64,000 nucleotides of DNA from Saccharomycopsis crataegensis (Eukaryota > Ascomycota > Saccharomycetes > Ascoideales > Saccharomycopsidaceae): contig NW_027043829.1 of the NCBI RefSeq assembly GCF_037102585.1, positions 3,472,001 through 3,536,000 of the forward strand, in the 5' to 3' direction. A program made the position numbers and the translations under genes. Under the pieces are notes generated by a model. The model was not told the origin of the DNA. It made no database searches and worked only from the letters and a program-made list of their open reading frames with translations. Positions 33,543 to 43,333 of the stretch are shown one piece after another. The number at the start of each line of letters is the position of its first letter. The first letter of the stretch is position 1.

Positions 33543-36533
33543 TCACTCAATAATCCCTTGGCGCTTGAGTTTTTGGAAAGTTGATTGATCAATGTATTTT
33601 TCCAAACTTGGTTCACCACCGAGCCCCTTTCTTCTTCTAGTTTTGGTGACAAGATCTCTTGCCAAAAAATTTGGAGATGCCGGTTTCAACTTTGGAATAA
33701 AGGCATCTTTATCTAATGGGTCTCCACTAACAACTCCCCATTCATAAAATCTGGTAAAACACATAGCTTGTCCTTGTGTAAGTAATCTCAAATCTGTTTC
33801 AAACCCAACAGAATCTAACACTGGGAGATATCCAATACATTTGTACAATTGAGTTGCCGCTATTGGTTCATTTTCAGATAAGACTCCTCTTCTCTTATAC
33901 AAAATCTTCTTAACTGCCTCGGTGGATTGTTTCGTGCAAGTGGCATCAACTTGATAAATCGGTTCCAATAATCTCGGCGTCGACACCATATAAGCAGCAT
34001 AACAAGCCCTTCGAACCATAGGTAAAATTTGACCGGAGCTTCTATCTGAGAGATTTTCTGCCAATTTAATAGAAATGATTCTGAATTTGATGTTGGTCAT
34101 AGTTTCATCACAAATCGGGCCTTGTTTTATGGCCCATAAAAATCCTTGAACAATAGAATCTTTCAAAGTATTCAAAGTTTTTTTATCAACCTCGTCAGAA
34201 AGAGTGTCGTCTAACAAGACATTAGCTCCATTTTCCGATCCAATGCTCCAGACCGATCTTGCGGCCAAAGAGTCCCAATTATATTTCTCTTGAAGAGTTT
34301 TGGCAACCTGTCTTTTTGTCATTTGGTTGAAATTATCGAAATGACCTTTTTGAATATCTTTAACAAAATCTTCTTCCAATGGTTCACAAATTATTCCAAT
34401 AGAGTTCTTACCATTGACAGATTCAATGGTTAATTTTACTAGTGACTTTTCACTAATAGTTTCTTGGAACTGAACAAACGGTTCAGAAACTTTGATTTCC
34501 AAGTTGTCTCCGTACAAATATCTGATATCATGCAAAATACAATCCAAGTACAATTCTCCAGATCCTGAAACAATATATTCTCCACTTTCTTCAACTTTAA
34601 CTGCAGCGCCGGAATAGCTTCTGCTGATACTTTGCAAGGCATTTAAAAGTTCAGGTAAATGTGAAGGGTGATCAGGTTTAATACTGACTTTGAAAATTGG
34701 ATCAAATATGTGATTAACTTGTTGAAGCAAATAAAGGGGTTCATCGGTGTTATCAAAGTCATTACCACAAATAGTGGCATTCTTAATAACCACTTGGGAG
34801 ATATCACCACCAATAAGACATATAGATCCAGCACCCACCTCATTAACAGAGAATTTATATCTGGCAACAGGAATAAACAACTCCTTAACTTCAAATTCGA
34901 CGAAATCATCAGAGTTCTCATCCAGTGAGTATTCTTCTCCCAAAATCTTTACTTTTTGACCCACCTTCAATGATCCCGAATAAACTCTGGTTAATCCATA
35001 GAATTTGTCAGCTTCGTTAGTATTGATCAATTTGCAAGTATTAGCAATTAGTATACCATCAGGCGAGCATTCAATTAAAGCTTGTACCATCTTCAGGATC
35101 TTAAGTTTAGCGGGTGAGATTTTCATTCTTTGTACTTGATGTCCACCAGTCAAAGTAGGAGAAGGTAAAGAAGACTGAATCATATCAACAAATCCGTAAT
35201 TCTCACCAAAAAATTGCTTGCAAACCTCAGTTAACACCACTTGAGAATCTTGTTTATACAAGTTCTTATGAAGAGAAATATGAAATCTCTTATATAATAT
35301 GTCAGCTAGCTCATCTTGATCTTTGGATATGGAAAGAGAGAAGAGTTTATAAAGCGGTTCCAAAATAAATTGGACAAATGAGTTCTTTTGGCTTAATTGC
35401 CTAGCGGTTTTTCTGAAAAATTTCCCTGTTTCTGGATTGAAGCAAACACTATCACCCCATAATCTTTTCCCAAACTTCTCAATATCAATATGACCCTCCA
35501 ATTTGTTGAGCTCTACGTATTTTTTGGCGAATGATTTTAAGTTGAATGCAAATTGTAACTTGCCGGAGGCAAAGGCAATATTATTCAACTCCGGAGAAAA
35601 AATCGTCAGATAAGAATAATTGGGCGTTATTTCCGATAATTCTCTTTTGATATAGTGATTGATTTCTTCGATGACATATTTAATTTTATAATATGCATCA
35701 AGGACTGGCAATTTCAATTCTAATATTAAGCGGTCAATTTTATTTAATACAACGCTCAATGCTAAATTTTTATCAATAGCATTCTTGATAGCCAACTTAT
35801 CCATAATGGTTAGGCCCTCAACGATATCAATTACTAAAATGGAACCGTCCGCCAAATCTTGAGCCGCCACTAACTCATCAGTAAAATTAACATGTCCAGG
35901 AGAGTCAATTATATTAAGAATTACCGAGTTTCCCTTGATGTCTGGAACAACGAATGTTGCAGCAGATGCTTTGATAGATAGCCCTCTTTCTATTTCAAGC
36001 TTGTGGTTATCAGAGTAACGTAACGATCTGAAATTCTTGGTTTGCAAATGCTTGTTTTTCTCAATCAATCTGGGATGAGTTTGTAGTATCAACATATCCA
36101 ATAGCGTGGTTTTACCAGAATGCATGTTACCAACAAAAGTAATGTTTCTTATTTTTTCTGGAGTTTTAAGGGCCAAGTTTGCCATAAAATCCCTCGAATA
36201 ATTCACCTCTGGTAGATTCTTTTCTTCGACAATAATCTTTTTGTTTATGGTAGGTTTCACCAACGGCACATTAAGAGATTGGGTATCAGTGTGTTGTATT
36301 GTGACTTCGACATCTGGACTAAAAACCTGGGATATTGAGGGATGGTATTGCTTATCTTCATGAAGCACTATTGCTTTTGATGTCGATTCTTTCTCTTGTT
36401 CTTTTTCATCTTCGCTTATTTCATTTTCAGAATTCGATACATCTTCATCAGAGCTATTAGACTCAATTTCAGCATCCGAATCATTGGCATCACCGATATA
36501 ATTACCAAATTCATCATACAAGCTTTCATCCAT
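33543..36533 (-). CDS. SNU114: U5 snRNP GTPase Snu114
   Basis: EF-2-like GTPase of the U5 snRNP (human EFTUD2) that controls Brr2 during spliceosome activation and disassembly. It is 996 aa. The acidic N-terminus begins MDESLYDEFGNYIGDANDSD, the family signature. GTPase motifs are GNMHSGKT (135-142), DSPGH (210-214) and NKID (263-266). EF-2 domains II-V follow, ending in a short basic-rich tail with KTRRRKGLGG and a C-terminal LKRQGIIE. The start is placed at MDESLYDEFG. An in-frame ATG 50 codons upstream (36683) would add a basic hydrophobic leader not known in the family. It is an essential partner of the other splicing gene here, MSL5. Confidence 0.93.
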   Translation of the reverse strand: MDESLYDEFGNYIGDANDSDAEIESNSSDEDVSNSENEISEDEKEQEKESTSKAIVLHEDKQYHPSISQVFSPDVEVTIQHTDTQSLNVPLVKPTINKKIIVEEKNLPEVNYSRDFMANLALKTPEKIRNITFVGNMHSGKTTLLDMLILQTHPRLIEKNKHLQTKNFRSLRYSDNHKLEIERGLSIKASAATFVVPDIKGNSVILNIIDSPGHVNFTDELVAAQDLADGSILVIDIVEGLTIMDKLAIKNAIDKNLALSVVLNKIDRLILELKLPVLDAYYKIKYVIEEINHYIKRELSEITPNYSYLTIFSPELNNIAFASGKLQFAFNLKSFAKKYVELNKLEGHIDIEKFGKRLWGDSVCFNPETGKFFRKTARQLSQKNSFVQFILEPLYKLFSLSISKDQDELADILYKRFHISLHKNLYKQDSQVVLTEVCKQFFGENYGFVDMIQSSLPSPTLTGGHQVQRMKISPAKLKILKMVQALIECSPDGILIANTCKLINTNEADKFYGLTRVYSGSLKVGQKVKILGEEYSLDENSDDFVEFEVKELFIPVARYKFSVNEVGAGSICLIGGDISQVVIKNATICGNDFDNTDEPLYLLQQVNHIFDPIFKVSIKPDHPSHLPELLNALQSISRSYSGAAVKVEESGEYIVSGSGELYLDCILHDIRYLYGDNLEIKVSEPFVQFQETISEKSLVKLTIESVNGKNSIGIICEPLEEDFVKDIQKGHFDNFNQMTKRQVAKTLQEKYNWDSLAARSVWSIGSENGANVLLDDTLSDEVDKKTLNTLKDSIVQGFLWAIKQGPICDETMTNIKFRIISIKLAENLSDRSSGQILPMVRRACYAAYMVSTPRLLEPIYQVDATCTKQSTEAVKKILYKRRGVLSENEPIAATQLYKCIGYLPVLDSVGFETDLRLLTQGQAMCFTRFYEWGVVSGDPLDKDAFIPKLKPASPNFLARDLVTKTRRRKGLGGEPSLEKYIDQSTFQKLKRQGIIE

Positions 36534-36832
36534 TTCAAATACTTTTAGTATTCCGATGTATTTTTTAAATAATATAATAGAAAGAGTAAGAAATGCGTAA
36601 CATATTTTGATGTGATGGGGATTTTTTTTAAATCTGTAAAAATTTTGTGCGTGATGCTCGCGGAAATATACCTTAACATACATAGTCTCTGCTCAGAATA
36701 TTGATAAATGTATCATATCGAAATCAAAAAAATATATTAAGAGTCTATAAGTATAAAAATCTATTGAGCTGATAAAAATGAAAATAAAAAACACAAAGAA
36801 AATATTGGAAAGGATGTAAAAACTAAAAAGAG

Positions 36833-39241
36833 CTAGTACAATAAAGATCTTTGTGCTTTAATGATGCGACCACTTAGCAGGATATTGGCAATGCAAGCCA
36901 AAATAAGAATAGTGGACAAACTCATTGAAATCTTCAAATCAGTTGTTTCTGGTAACCAGGAAGCATTTTCGATAGTTGAATATTTTGTACCAATATAAAT
37001 TAGAGAGTATAGATGATACGCCATGTAAACTGTAGAAAAAATAACGGAAGAAATCAGCCCAAGCAAACAACGCTCCATTTTATGAATCACAAAATAGTTA
37101 ACGAAGTTTATAATGACCATCAAAATTGTAATGCAGATGGATATGATAGTCTGCTCGCTAGATAATCTCCATATAACGGTCTTGTATCTCACAAATTGCA
37201 TTGAAAAAATGCAGATGAGGTAAGTGAAAACGATAATGAACGCAGTATTGTATTCTAGAAGCTTTCCAAGCTCCTTCTTGACCTGAAAATCAAAGATTTC
37301 ATTCTTTTGAGAAGTTTTCAATTTATTAGTGTTGTGTGATCCCAAATCATCGGTGGAGTGGTTTCTAAAAATCTGAGCGAGTAGCCAAGTTATAAGACAG
37401 CAACTCAAAGACAATAGCCCAATAAATCCGAGCTGCAACCCTTGACCAATATTTCTCGTGACATCATCATCGACAGTAAACATAATATTAGCAAATTGAA
37501 ATACTAGAGCTAGACCATTGAGTATCCATACCACATAAATACCCAAGAAGTTGATATAACTTTCAGGCTTGAAAAAACAAATGGCACTTAGAAATAAAGA
37601 ATAGCAAAAACCAAACAAGTAGCTGATCATCCAATTGTTTGCATACTGGATGCTTTTGTATGACGTAGAATCATACCTGATAAAGAAAACAAGTTCAAGG
37701 ATGCCAATCATGAAAGTTGTGAAGTTAATAACAGTCAAATAAATTGCATTCAAATTTTTTTCAGAAATTTCTAAGTTGATTTCACAATGTATCAATTTTT
37801 TGCAATCCAAGATGAAAATCGCAATAATAACGAGAAATATAAATCCTGCAGAATAATATTGAATAATTATAGCTGCTCTATATTGGATAGCTTCTAAAAC
37901 CGTGAGCATCTGAACTAAATTGAAAAACAAGTAGCAATAGAAACACAAAGAGCAAAGCAATCCTGAAAACCTTTTTTTCTTGTAGGCCCATCCGTTCAAA
38001 ACAAGAATAAATGGCGTTGCCACTGCTAAAACCAAACCATTAACATAGAATGGTGTATTCTCAAGAGGAACAATGTAAGCACAAATGAAAAAAGGAGGAA
38101 TTAAACCTCCTAAAATAACTAGTAAGGCATGTGTCAATTGAGCATCCTCAATGATCTTCCTAGCACGAATTGAAGCCCCAGTTTTTCTAAAAGTATCCCA
38201 GCTGAATTCTTGCACAATATAGAAAATCCACATCAAAACTTGAATGACGAAGAAGACACAAGTACAAACCGTAATTGTTATACAATAAACCTTTGGATTG
38301 TAAAAATCTTCCCTGAACTGTTTTTCTGCAACAGGATGTTTACCATGGTCGTGGAAAATATCAATCCCATTTTCTTTGTAAGCCTCTAACACCAGTTGAA
38401 CTGCTTCGTTTTGCACAAGAAGGATCATAGTAGTAAAGAGTAATTCCATAATGGTGAATAAGAAAAGATAAAGGAGCAAAAAAAACACTTGAGTGTTGCT
38501 TTTAGTTTTAAGAGTGGAAATGACCACACCAAATTGGTAAATCTTAGTGTACATAAGATACACATAATAAACCAACACACTATAACGATACTGATAAAAA
38601 GAACTTGGAGAAGTCGGATCAAAGTATTGAGTTAGCAAGAAAAGGGTCAAGAAGACGGTGAATATTAGTGTAGTTGAGAAGGAGACAAAACCAAACAATC
38701 CATACATGAGAGTTTTCTTGGTGAAAACTTCTTTCATCTTTCCATAAGTCGTTTGTGACGCCTGTAGATCACTTTTGTAAGCTTCTAGATCCATATAATA
38801 TTGTGGTTGAACTGAAACCGCTTCCTTTTGGTATAAATCCATATTCAAAAAACTCAATTTTTTCAGTTCAATGGCCTCAGTGGCAATCATGATGCTATCA
38901 CACCTTTCTGATTCTGCACCCATCTGGCCTCGACATCTATCTACCAGAAGGTTAGAATCTTTGGTTTCCCTTCCATAATCATCATTAATAGTGCTTGCAA
39001 GAGACCCTGACCAATCACTGGAAAAAGAATTCTTTCTATCCAAATAGTCCACGGAGTCGATGGTGGTGGAGGCTATTGAAGGGGTATCAACACCAAAAGG
39101 TGAGGTATAATCTTTGAGTGTATTGTTTATGTGTCTTGGTAATGGTGGCAATTTTTTGTTGATAGTACCAGATGTGCTAAGACCAGTCTCGTAAAGAGAC
39201 AGCTGTTTATATTCAGAATCTTGTCCAATAACTCTGTTCAT
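36833..39241 (-). CDS. Polytopic membrane protein, about 16 spans, possibly UPF0658-related
   Basis: 802 aa, not firmly identified. About 190 hydrophilic residues come first, with a PPLPRH motif and Ser/Asp-rich stretches. Then follow about 16 hydrophobic segments in two sets of eight (about 185-470 and 485-795), separated by a polar loop. The loop after span 4 reads FSWDTFRKTGASIRARKI, which recalls the WxxxKxxGA...R loop of fungal UPF0658 Golgi membrane proteins, normally eight-span proteins of half this length. An internally duplicated member is my best guess. No transporter or receptor motif, signal peptide or CAAX box is seen. Localisation and function are unknown. Confidence 0.6.
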   Translation of the reverse strand: MNRVIGQDSEYKQLSLYETGLSTSGTINKKLPPLPRHINNTLKDYTSPFGVDTPSIASTTIDSVDYLDRKNSFSSDWSGSLASTINDDYGRETKDSNLLVDRCRGQMGAESERCDSIMIATEAIELKKLSFLNMDLYQKEAVSVQPQYYMDLEAYKSDLQASQTTYGKMKEVFTKKTLMYGLFGFVSFSTTLIFTVFLTLFLLTQYFDPTSPSSFYQYRYSVLVYYVYLMYTKIYQFGVVISTLKTKSNTQVFFLLLYLFLFTIMELLFTTMILLVQNEAVQLVLEAYKENGIDIFHDHGKHPVAEKQFREDFYNPKVYCITITVCTCVFFVIQVLMWIFYIVQEFSWDTFRKTGASIRARKIIEDAQLTHALLVILGGLIPPFFICAYIVPLENTPFYVNGLVLAVATPFILVLNGWAYKKKRFSGLLCSLCFYCYLFFNLVQMLTVLEAIQYRAAIIIQYYSAGFIFLVIIAIFILDCKKLIHCEINLEISEKNLNAIYLTVINFTTFMIGILELVFFIRYDSTSYKSIQYANNWMISYLFGFCYSLFLSAICFFKPESYINFLGIYVVWILNGLALVFQFANIMFTVDDDVTRNIGQGLQLGFIGLLSLSCCLITWLLAQIFRNHSTDDLGSHNTNKLKTSQKNEIFDFQVKKELGKLLEYNTAFIIVFTYLICIFSMQFVRYKTVIWRLSSEQTIISICITILMVIINFVNYFVIHKMERCLLGLISSVIFSTVYMAYHLYSLIYIGTKYSTIENASWLPETTDLKISMSLSTILILACIANILLSGRIIKAQRSLLY

Positions 39242-39704
39242 TGTGTTGGCATACGGGCGTGAAGAGTGGAAAAAATAAATGTGAGAGAATACCTAGAAAT
39301 ATGAATAATGAGCCAATTCCAATGGTATTTTTGTTCATATATATATATATGATCTTCTAGCCAAATGAATGTACAAAACCACCAATCCTTAGTGCAATCG
39401 TGCATCCTTTTTTTGTTTTGCATGTTGAATCCATATGACAGGACCTGCACCTAAAGTGTCGATTATGCGGGATGTTTCAACTTGTGATACCCATGATTCC
39501 ACCCACCATCTCCACCGCAACCGCACGAAAAAAAAAATTGCGATAACCAAAAACAACAGAGGGAAGAAACAAGAAGGGAAGAAGGAAACATGAATGAGTA
39601 GAAATAATTGGTTCTTCATACAATAAATTTCCTCCTTCATCTTTCTTCTGTCATAATTTCCGGATTTGAGTTAAAAGACCACTGAAAGCCCTCCCAAATT
39701 AGTA
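39242..39704. other. Promoter region of the 16-span membrane protein
   Basis: 463 bp containing an ATATATATATAT run near 39337-39350 and an A8 run near 39529-39537. It carries the promoter of the minus-strand membrane protein gene. No other feature was recognised. Confidence 0.5.
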
Positions 39705-40007
39705 ATGTTGTCAAGGATCCTGGATTTTGTTTCAGGGCAAACGCATTTGCAGGAAGAGGCTCAATCAACTACAATTTGTAGACTAGTATGTTTATTAGAT
39801 CCTTCTCTGACTAGCAAAAACTGCTCAGTGGTGATGGATGATAGGTGCATGATATTGTTACTAGCAAGTAAGTGGCTGCAGATACCATCCGACTTTCATA
39901 ACCATTTTGATGAAGAAAACAATAGACATTCACCTCATACTGCTCTATCATCAATCTCTGTATCCGCACTTTGCCCACTCGATTTTACTCAGAATAATGG
40001 CTTCTGA
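39705..40007 (+). CDS. Possible small conserved gene (OB-fold-sized, unidentified)
   Basis: ATG frame of 100 codons with more protein-like texture than other short frames here. It alternates hydrophobic and polar residues (STTICRLVCLLDPS, NCSVVMDDRCMILLLASKW) and ends SSISVSALCPLDFTQNNGF. Basic strand, turn, acidic Asp-Asp, strand and a closing strand are what a small OB fold such as Ten1 or Rpa3 would show, but I cannot match a family by eye. Three in-frame CTG codons, a high density for this window, argue against a highly expressed gene. It lies between the membrane-protein gene and the zinc-cluster gene. Confidence 0.35.
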   Translation: MLSRILDFVSGQTHLQEEAQSTTICRLVCLLDPSLTSKNCSVVMDDRCMILLLASKWLQIPSDFHNHFDEENNRHSPHTALSSISVSALCPLDFTQNNGF

Positions 40008-40129
40008 GTACCGAAGTTTTTAGAGATATAGTTTTTGATAAAAGCACTCCCCGCGCTTTTTTGCAAGAAATAAAAATCGGTCACTGATCCAACCCCACGA
40101 AGATTGGAGTTCTGTACCACTAGTTCGAT

Positions 40130-43078
40130 ATGGAAACTAAAAGAAAACGTAACAGGATACCGCAATCATGCTCTTTGTGTCGCTCTAGAAAGAAGAAATG
40201 TGATAAGAGGCGGCCTGTATGTACTTATTGTCTTCAACATGGTTATTCGTCGAGATGTCATTATGAGTCTGAAGGTCAATATAATACTATTTCGCCACCA
40301 TACCCTGATCTTTCTGAGACGTCATCTTCTGGAATGTCACAGATACGTTCTCAAGTGTCTCATTTGAAAGATCATATCCACAGATTGGAATTACTATTAG
40401 AGCAAAAAAGCCCTCCTGAGTTTGATAACAAGAGTACCAGCTGCCTTCCGAGCTCCGCGAAACATGATCGATTCGGCCAAAATTTTGAATATAGTGGCTA
40501 TGAAATTCCAAACGCTATGATTGATGGAGAGGCCAGATATGACTTTTTCACCGGCAAAGTTTTCATTTCTGTTGGTTCAAACTCGCTAATTCTGCACAAA
40601 CCCCTTCACCGGGCGGCACTATTTGCCAATGACCAGTTCTACGTCTCTTCCGCATGTCACATCAACGGATTTTATAAGCATTTAAAACAATTTTCAAAAG
40701 AAAATACTCTCAATAAAGATTTGACAATACTAATTTCTCCATTGCCAGAAAAGCTCAACGAGAAGTTCAAATCGGGGAAATTTAGATTTATCATTAATAT
40801 GGCGTTGCTGAAGACAAGTGCGCTTTTGGAATACAATCTAAAGATTCTAACTAGCTTGAATATGGCAAGACAGAATATAAATTATTTCCCTTCTTATAGG
40901 GAGACATTTTCCAATGAAAACTCAAGAGCTTCTCTCATACAAGACATAGAGAGATTACTACCGGAAAAACCAGCACATTTAAGGTACCTTTGGAATATTT
41001 TTGAGAGATATGTTCATCCTTTCATTCCAATTTTAGACTTACATTGCTTTAAACGGGATATTGAGTTAATAGTTGTGGGGCTTTATATAGGTCAAGAACG
41101 CTCTGACTTTGGGGCTTCACACTTTTCCGAGACTCGAAGGTGTAATATTTCGTTGACTTCCTTCATTGACTTTGGCGTGCTTGCTTCATTTTTAATAATC
41201 TTGAGAATTAGTTACTGTGTTCTTAAATCTAATTTCCAAGTAGCTACCCCATCAAATCCAATAGAGCTCGAAATGGTAAATATAGACAACTTACAGTATA
41301 TCGGGAATGACTATATCACTCTAGCGTCTATATGTTTATCTCAAGCGAAATATTTGACTAAATCTAGTATCACTTCCATGAATGCAAATATTTTAGTGGC
41401 ATACTACTTTGGAATGGCAGAAGAGCATGGCTCACTCTACGAAACAGAGCGAGTAAATTTACTAAGTACCATTCATGGCCTTTCCAAATCGATAGGGCTA
41501 GGCAGAGACTGGTCGAACATGTCTTTTGGTGAACTGGGAACTCAACCAGGTGTTGATTTTCAGCATAGGGAAAAGCTAGTTTATATTTCTAGAAGGACTT
41601 TTCACAGTATAATGAGATTAAATGTTGAGGAATTTGTACTAAGTGGGGTGGCATCAAACATTGGGCTAAATAGAGGCACACTTGTTGACTTACCAATAAG
41701 ACCAAAATATTCTGACTCTGAAAATGACATAAAATTTATTAATGAGCTACTGGTGGCGGAGGAGTTGCAATTCGATTTGTTAGTTGATTTTGATTACGTG
41801 AAACAGGATGAGATACATCGATTATTATTAAAGTTCGAGACTTTAATCCATGACAATAATAGCGTAAATCTAACAGAAGTTTCCTCATTATATAATATTT
41901 ACAAGAACTATATTTCCTCAGAATTTGGAGACCCGTGTGAATATTTCAAGGATTGGGAAAATTTTACCTCTTTCTTTTGTGCAAGATCGGACTCTTCGAG
42001 CTGGATAATTAAGTTAGAGAGTTCGTATTTAATTGTGCTCAATAAAATATTGCAACTCAGGCGATTTCTTACAATAATTATTATCCAAGTCAAGCTAATT
42101 ATTATTCTAATAAATTATTATGAAGAAAAACAAAATCAACAGTTATACTCCTATTGTTTAAAAGAATTGTTCAAGCTCAGTCGAACTAGTACAAATATTT
42201 TTGCTCGAGATTTTTCTATACAAAATGATGTGTTTTTGGATATTGAAAGTGACGAGAACTTCAAGAATTTTAATTATAGAATTCTCCCACTACTAGGAAG
42301 GTTAATTATTCTAGTGCTATCTGTGTTTGGCAGCTTAATTTTTCGGTCTCTAGTTTCTATCTTTCTTCTTAAATATCAAATCACTCAGATTTCCAAAAAT
42401 GTGGATCCTGCTATGAATGGGTTATCTGAATCTCTTGTGTATAAGTTGGGGTATCTTATGGAATTCAAGAATACCTTGATGAAGAATTTTGAGGTTCTTA
42501 ATAAAGCATATTTCCAGAAAAGTGTTCGATTATATTATGGTGATACGAAAGTGAACCTTTCTTTTATGTTGGCATTTGATGAATTCAGACGTCTTAATAA
42601 TTTGCAGGAAAAAAATGATGATATTACTGGTGCTGAGCTCTTTGGATTCATATTTGATATAAGAAATGACCAGGAATCAGGAAAGCCCAATGATTATACA
42701 AAAAACATGCCTGATCTTGTTGGTGATAATGAAGGCTTTCTAAGGAACTATCGTGCCTCTATTGGTTTTAAATTCGAACCTCGTCCAATACCAAACAAGT
42801 GCCTCCTACTAGAGGTTCACTCTTTCCAATTTAAGGAATATCTTGAAATTTTATCGCATGATGACGAATCTCACGAAAATAATAAATCTAAAGGACCTAC
42901 TTCTTCAAACATGGATTCCAGCGAAACTAGAGCTTCTCATTCAGAAAATTCATGCGGTTTTATTGATCGGCTATTGAACCTGGTTAGAGGAAACGACATA
43001 TATGAGACTATGGACGAGCTCACAAGACCAGAAATAACCATGAATGGGGAACCTAAAGAGTACAGGCATAAGCCTTAA
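40130..43078 (+). CDS. Zn2Cys6 transcription factor
   Basis: 982-aa fungal binuclear zinc-cluster regulator. The cluster is at the very N-terminus: Cys14, 17, 24, 31, 34 and 43 in CSLCRSRKKKCDKRRPVC...C. The preceding KRKRNRIPQSC resembles the Hap1 type (KRNRIPLSC). A short coiled coil follows (about 75-95, HLKDHIHRLELLLEQ), as is usual for dimeric members. The middle (about 280-600) has the fungal-specific transcription factor middle homology region, with LWNIFERYVHPFIPILDLHC. The C-terminus is acidic and Ser-rich before a Pro/Lys end. It would act in the nucleus on paired CGG-type sites. The target pathway and orthologue are not identifiable from the sequence. Confidence 0.85.
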   Translation: METKRKRNRIPQSCSLCRSRKKKCDKRRPVCTYCLQHGYSSRCHYESEGQYNTISPPYPDLSETSSSGMSQIRSQVSHLKDHIHRLELLLEQKSPPEFDNKSTSCLPSSAKHDRFGQNFEYSGYEIPNAMIDGEARYDFFTGKVFISVGSNSLILHKPLHRAALFANDQFYVSSACHINGFYKHLKQFSKENTLNKDLTILISPLPEKLNEKFKSGKFRFIINMALLKTSALLEYNLKILTSLNMARQNINYFPSYRETFSNENSRASLIQDIERLLPEKPAHLRYLWNIFERYVHPFIPILDLHCFKRDIELIVVGLYIGQERSDFGASHFSETRRCNISLTSFIDFGVLASFLIILRISYCVLKSNFQVATPSNPIELEMVNIDNLQYIGNDYITLASICLSQAKYLTKSSITSMNANILVAYYFGMAEEHGSLYETERVNLLSTIHGLSKSIGLGRDWSNMSFGELGTQPGVDFQHREKLVYISRRTFHSIMRLNVEEFVLSGVASNIGLNRGTLVDLPIRPKYSDSENDIKFINELLVAEELQFDLLVDFDYVKQDEIHRLLLKFETLIHDNNSVNLTEVSSLYNIYKNYISSEFGDPCEYFKDWENFTSFFCARSDSSSWIIKLESSYLIVLNKILQLRRFLTIIIIQVKLIIILINYYEEKQNQQLYSYCLKELFKLSRTSTNIFARDFSIQNDVFLDIESDENFKNFNYRILPLLGRLIILVLSVFGSLIFRSLVSIFLLKYQITQISKNVDPAMNGLSESLVYKLGYLMEFKNTLMKNFEVLNKAYFQKSVRLYYGDTKVNLSFMLAFDEFRRLNNLQEKNDDITGAELFGFIFDIRNDQESGKPNDYTKNMPDLVGDNEGFLRNYRASIGFKFEPRPIPNKCLLLEVHSFQFKEYLEILSHDDESHENNKSKGPTSSNMDSSETRASHSENSCGFIDRLLNLVRGNDIYETMDELTRPEITMNGEPKEYRHKP

Positions 43079-43333
43079 TTATTCTAATCTATGGATATAA
43101 ATTGTGATCAGTTAAGTTACATTGTAAGGAGTGAAATACAAAAATAAGATTCCGACACTGAAGGAAAATGTTGTGTGCGCTTAGAATTTCTTTTTTGTGG
43201 TTACAAAAAACGCTGTAAGTAATGATAACACCAAACGTAATCAACATCATTTCATCATAGTTACTTGTACCGATAGTTACAGCTTTCTGGACAATATTTC
43301 TTGTATATCGAGGGTAAAAATCAAATTAGGAAT

